This document shows positions 31,884 through 33,955 of a stretch of DNA of 33,955 nt, in pieces. Each line of letters opens with the position of its first letter. Position 1 is the stretch's first letter. Source of the DNA: an uncultured Anaerolineae bacterium (GTDB lineage Bacteria; Chloroflexota; Anaerolineae; J036; Brachytrichaceae); the NCBI GenBank assembly GCA_937927775.1, contig CALBEF010000117.1, positions 1-33,955 of the forward strand, written 5' to 3'. The notes beneath the pieces were generated by a model that saw only the letters and a program-made list of their open reading frames with translations, did not search any database and had not been told where the DNA came from. Made by a program: the position numbers and the translations under genes.

Positions 31884-32582
31884 TCAGGGTTTGAATCGAT
31901 AGCCGATGCCGCGCGCGGTGAGGATGTGGCGCGGGGCAGCCGGGTCCTCTTCGAGCTTCTCGCGCAGGTGCCGGATATGCACATCGATCGTGCGGTCGTC
32001 TTCGATGTCGCTGGCATAGCCCCATACCGCTTCGACCAATGCCTCGCGGCTGATGGGGCGCTCTGCGTTGGCAATAAGGTGCTTGAGCAGACGAAACTCC
32101 GTTGGGGTCAGATTCACTGGCCGGCCCTCCCGAAACACCAACAGCCGGTCCCAGTCCACCTCGATAGCCCCAAAGCGCGCGCGTCCGGCGCCGGTCGTAT
32201 TGGCGAGTTCGCCGTAGGCGCGGCGCAACTGAGCGCGCAGGCGCGTGATGACCTCGCGCACCGAGAAGGGTTTCACCACATAGTCATCCGCGCCCAGTTC
32301 CAGGCCAACGATCTTATCGACTTCGTCATCGCGCGCGGTCAGCATGATGATCGGCAGGCGCAAACCCTCGGCGCGCATCTGCCGGCACACATCGAACCCG
32401 CTCATGCCGGGCAGGCGAATGTCGAGCAGGACGGCGTGCGCTTCGCCCTGGCGCGCCACTTCCAGCGCCTGTTGCCCGTTGTCAACCCATACCGGCTCGA
32501 ACCCATCCGCTTTGAGCGCGTAGGTCAGCCCGCGCGCCACGGCAGGCTCATCTTCGACAACAAGGATGCGTTCCCCAGCCAT
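31884..32582 (-). CDS. OmpR/PhoB-type response regulator
   Basis: The 232-residue regulator has a receiver (4-122) with DE residues in VVEDEP, acceptor D54 in LLDIRLPG, LTARDDE and VVKPFS. A winged-helix domain (about 135-232) follows, with LTPTEFRLLKHLI and the recognition segment DVHIRHLREKLEE, ending RGIGYRFKP. The ATG at 32582 gives the standard N-terminus; the frame continues upstream but overlaps a candidate -10 element. It is the first of the set followed by the PDZ gene and the kinase. The kinase, not the PDZ protein, supplies the phosphoryl group in the classical scheme. It is separated from the upstream membrane-protein gene by 34 bases, with a candidate leaderless promoter. Confidence 0.93.
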   Translation of the reverse strand: MAGERILVVEDEPAVARGLTYALKADGFEPVWVDNGQQALEVARQGEAHAVLLDIRLPGMSGFDVCRQMRAEGLRLPIIMLTARDDEVDKIVGLELGADDYVVKPFSVREVITRLRAQLRRAYGELANTTGAGRARFGAIEVDWDRLLVFREGRPVNLTPTEFRLLKHLIANAERPISREALVEAVWGYASDIEDDRTIDVHIRHLREKLEEDPAAPRHILTARGIGYRFKP

Positions 32583-32590
32583 CGGGAAGC

Positions 32591-32596
32591 AGTATA
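32591..32596 (-). promoter_or_regulatory. Candidate -10 element for a leaderless regulator mRNA
   Basis: TATACT ends eight bases before the ATG at 32582 and no Shine-Dalgarno sequence is present. A weak TAGCGA sits at the expected -35 spacing. This resembles the arrangement before the lyase gene at 23740. Confidence 0.42.
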
Positions 32597-32616
32597 TGCG
32601 CGCGCCATGCCATTCG

Positions 32617-33336
32617 CTACGCCGCCGAGTCGCCGCCCAGCTCACGATACGCGGATGACAAATCTTCGAGCTTGCTGTTGCTCTCGTTGAGATCGGACAA
32701 CAACTGCTCAGCGCGCCGGATGTCTCTGGCCAACTCGACCTGCACCATGTTCATGGGCAGGGCGGCCAGCCTGTCGAGCGACTGATTGATCCCCGCGAGC
32801 ATTTCGTTTTCCAGCGCCGTGATCTGTTGAATGGTCTCGCGGCCCTGATCGGTTTTTGGGTCGGCGGCGCGCTTGATGCGACGCAGGCGGGCCAGCCGCC
32901 ACAGCGCGCCGGCAATGTTGCCCGGCACGGCTTCGGCCTGCTGCGCCAACAGCGCGCGCTGCGTCTCCGGCGTCGCGCCCTGACGCAGGGAGGCAAGCAC
33001 TTCGCCTGCGAGTTTGACGGCGCGCTTCACCAGCAAGCGCTCTTCGGTGCTGACGCCCAGTTGTGGCACGACGTGGATGGCGGGCCTGCCAATCCACGCG
33101 CGAATGCGCGTGAGCGTCGCGGCGTGCCACGCGGTGAACCCGCCGGGCTGATCGGCGGCCAGATAAGCGTCGTCGCGCAACACATCAGCCAGCGCCAGCA
33201 GCGCGAGGAGGAACGCCGGCACGGCCAGCAACAACCAACTCGCCTGCGTGACCACCAGCCAGGCCAGTAAACTCATGCCGGCGCACGCCCCAATCAGGGC
33301 GAGAATGGCGCAGCCGGCGCCGCCTTTGTTCTGCAT
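32617..33336 (-). CDS. Membrane protein with C-terminal coiled coil, function unknown
   Basis: I do not recognise the family. The 239-residue product begins with MQNKGGAGCA and has two hydrophobic segments (about 8-29 and 32-50). A soluble region of about 190 residues follows with mostly helical character. The last 70 residues (from about ETIQQITALENEML) form a likely coiled coil, ending AYRELGGDSAA. Helical content and two spans suggest an inner-membrane protein with a cytoplasmic domain. It is followed by the regulator gene with a 34-base gap and could share its transcript. A GGAG ribosome binding site precedes the ATG. The lone Cys9 and Cys18 lie near the N-terminus, but there is no clear lipobox. 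Confidence 0.75.
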   Translation of the reverse strand: MQNKGGAGCAILALIGACAGMSLLAWLVVTQASWLLLAVPAFLLALLALADVLRDDAYLAADQPGGFTAWHAATLTRIRAWIGRPAIHVVPQLGVSTEERLLVKRAVKLAGEVLASLRQGATPETQRALLAQQAEAVPGNIAGALWRLARLRRIKRAADPKTDQGRETIQQITALENEMLAGINQSLDRLAALPMNMVQVELARDIRRAEQLLSDLNESNSKLEDLSSAYRELGGDSAA

Positions 33337-33406
33337 GTCACATCACTCCGGAACCGGGCCGGGCGCTCAACCGGCCTGCGCCCACATTGTACTGTCGCGC
33401 TTTCGG

Positions 33407-33412
33407 TATAAT
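33407..33412 (+). promoter_or_regulatory. Candidate -10 element (TATAAT) for the SsuA/NMT1-like gene
   Basis: A perfect TATAAT in the divergent gap would give a leader of about 100 bases before the ATG at 33523. A TTGTAC 14 bases upstream is too close for an ideal -35. The leader holds a small GCTCT/AGAGC hairpin; no thiamin riboswitch motif was recognised. Confidence 0.5.
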
Positions 33413-33522
33413 CGCGGCGTCCTCCTAACCGCGCTGTTGGTGTGGAAACGAATTGAACGTGTTGTCTTTCGGCTCTCTGGCGCGACCCAGAGCAATCCCA
33501 AATATCTGACTGGAGGAATCAC

Positions 33523-33955
<433 letters not shown>

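Noticed and set aside
30333..32690. A 785-codon plus-strand open frame across the PDZ and regulator genes
   Set aside because: It runs antisense to two proteins with clear domains, reads through the heptad repeats and the 69-base palindrome, and its translation is Arg/His/Gln-rich without any recognisable domain. It is a by-product of high GC content.
33413..33522. Thiamin or other riboswitch before the SsuA/NMT1-like gene
   Set aside because: The 110-base leader has no recognisable thiamin-pyrophosphate core such as CTGAGA with its partner, only a small hairpin.

Overview
The window is a GC-rich bacterial chromosome segment, most likely from the phylum Chloroflexota (Anaerolineae- or Caldilineae-like). 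This is an inference from gene content and style: several lipoprotein solute-binding proteins, an LplABC-type sugar importer with a Tat-exported binding protein, lipoproteins with Pro/Thr-rich linkers, Asp-box proteins with a C-terminal carbohydrate-binding-like domain, and OmpR-type two-component pairs. No rRNA, tRNA, CRISPR array, phage or complete insertion sequence was seen. All gene-free gaps are shorter than 300 bases. The palindrome GCCGGC is strikingly frequent throughout.

Layout. (1) 1-4541, minus strand: a peptide/nickel-type ABC importer (binding lipoprotein, two permeases) followed by an enolase-superfamily sugar-acid dehydratase cut by the window edge. (2) 4615-8017: a membrane hybrid histidine kinase and a convergent receiver protein whose 3' ends overlap by 77 bases. 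(3) 8293-12816, plus strand: an LplABC-type carbohydrate importer (binding protein, intergenic hairpin, two permeases) followed by a KDPG-aldolase-family enzyme. With the dehydratase of region 1 this suggests uptake and breakdown of sugar acids or pectin-like glycans. (4) 12966-16069: two secreted proteins, one lipoprotein with two IPT/TIG-like repeats and one Asp-box protein. (5) 16246-21531: a CsoR-type copper sensor, an OmpR/HK pair, and a divergent operon encoding a PepSY protein with an Asp/His-rich tail, a small one-span membrane protein, ApbE flavin transferase and a ferric-reductase-like haem membrane protein. This looks like a regulated envelope redox/metal module. (6) 21551-28541: a heparinase II/III-like lyase divergent from a GH63-like glycosidase, a zinc-site-retaining short MetE-like methyltransferase and a PhyH-family protein whose first iron-ligand histidine is replaced by arginine. 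(7) 28633-33336, minus strand: a membrane coiled-coil protein, an OmpR-type regulator, a three-PDZ envelope protein without protease domain, and a histidine kinase. (8) 33523 to the end: the start of an SsuA/NMT1-type binding lipoprotein.

The most unusual non-gene signal is a set of repeats at gene junctions. Two facing arrays of eight 7-base units (AGAnnAC and its complement) lie between the PDZ gene and its kinase. An eight-unit CGCAATA array and a 69-base nested palindrome lie between the regulator and the PDZ gene. A degenerate inverted repeat lies after the kinase, and a REP-like palindrome is tandemly duplicated after the Asp-box gene with a diverged copy after a permease gene. In three cases these repeats begin at or end against a stop codon, and a further short heptad run supplies the likely ribosome binding site of the dehydratase gene.
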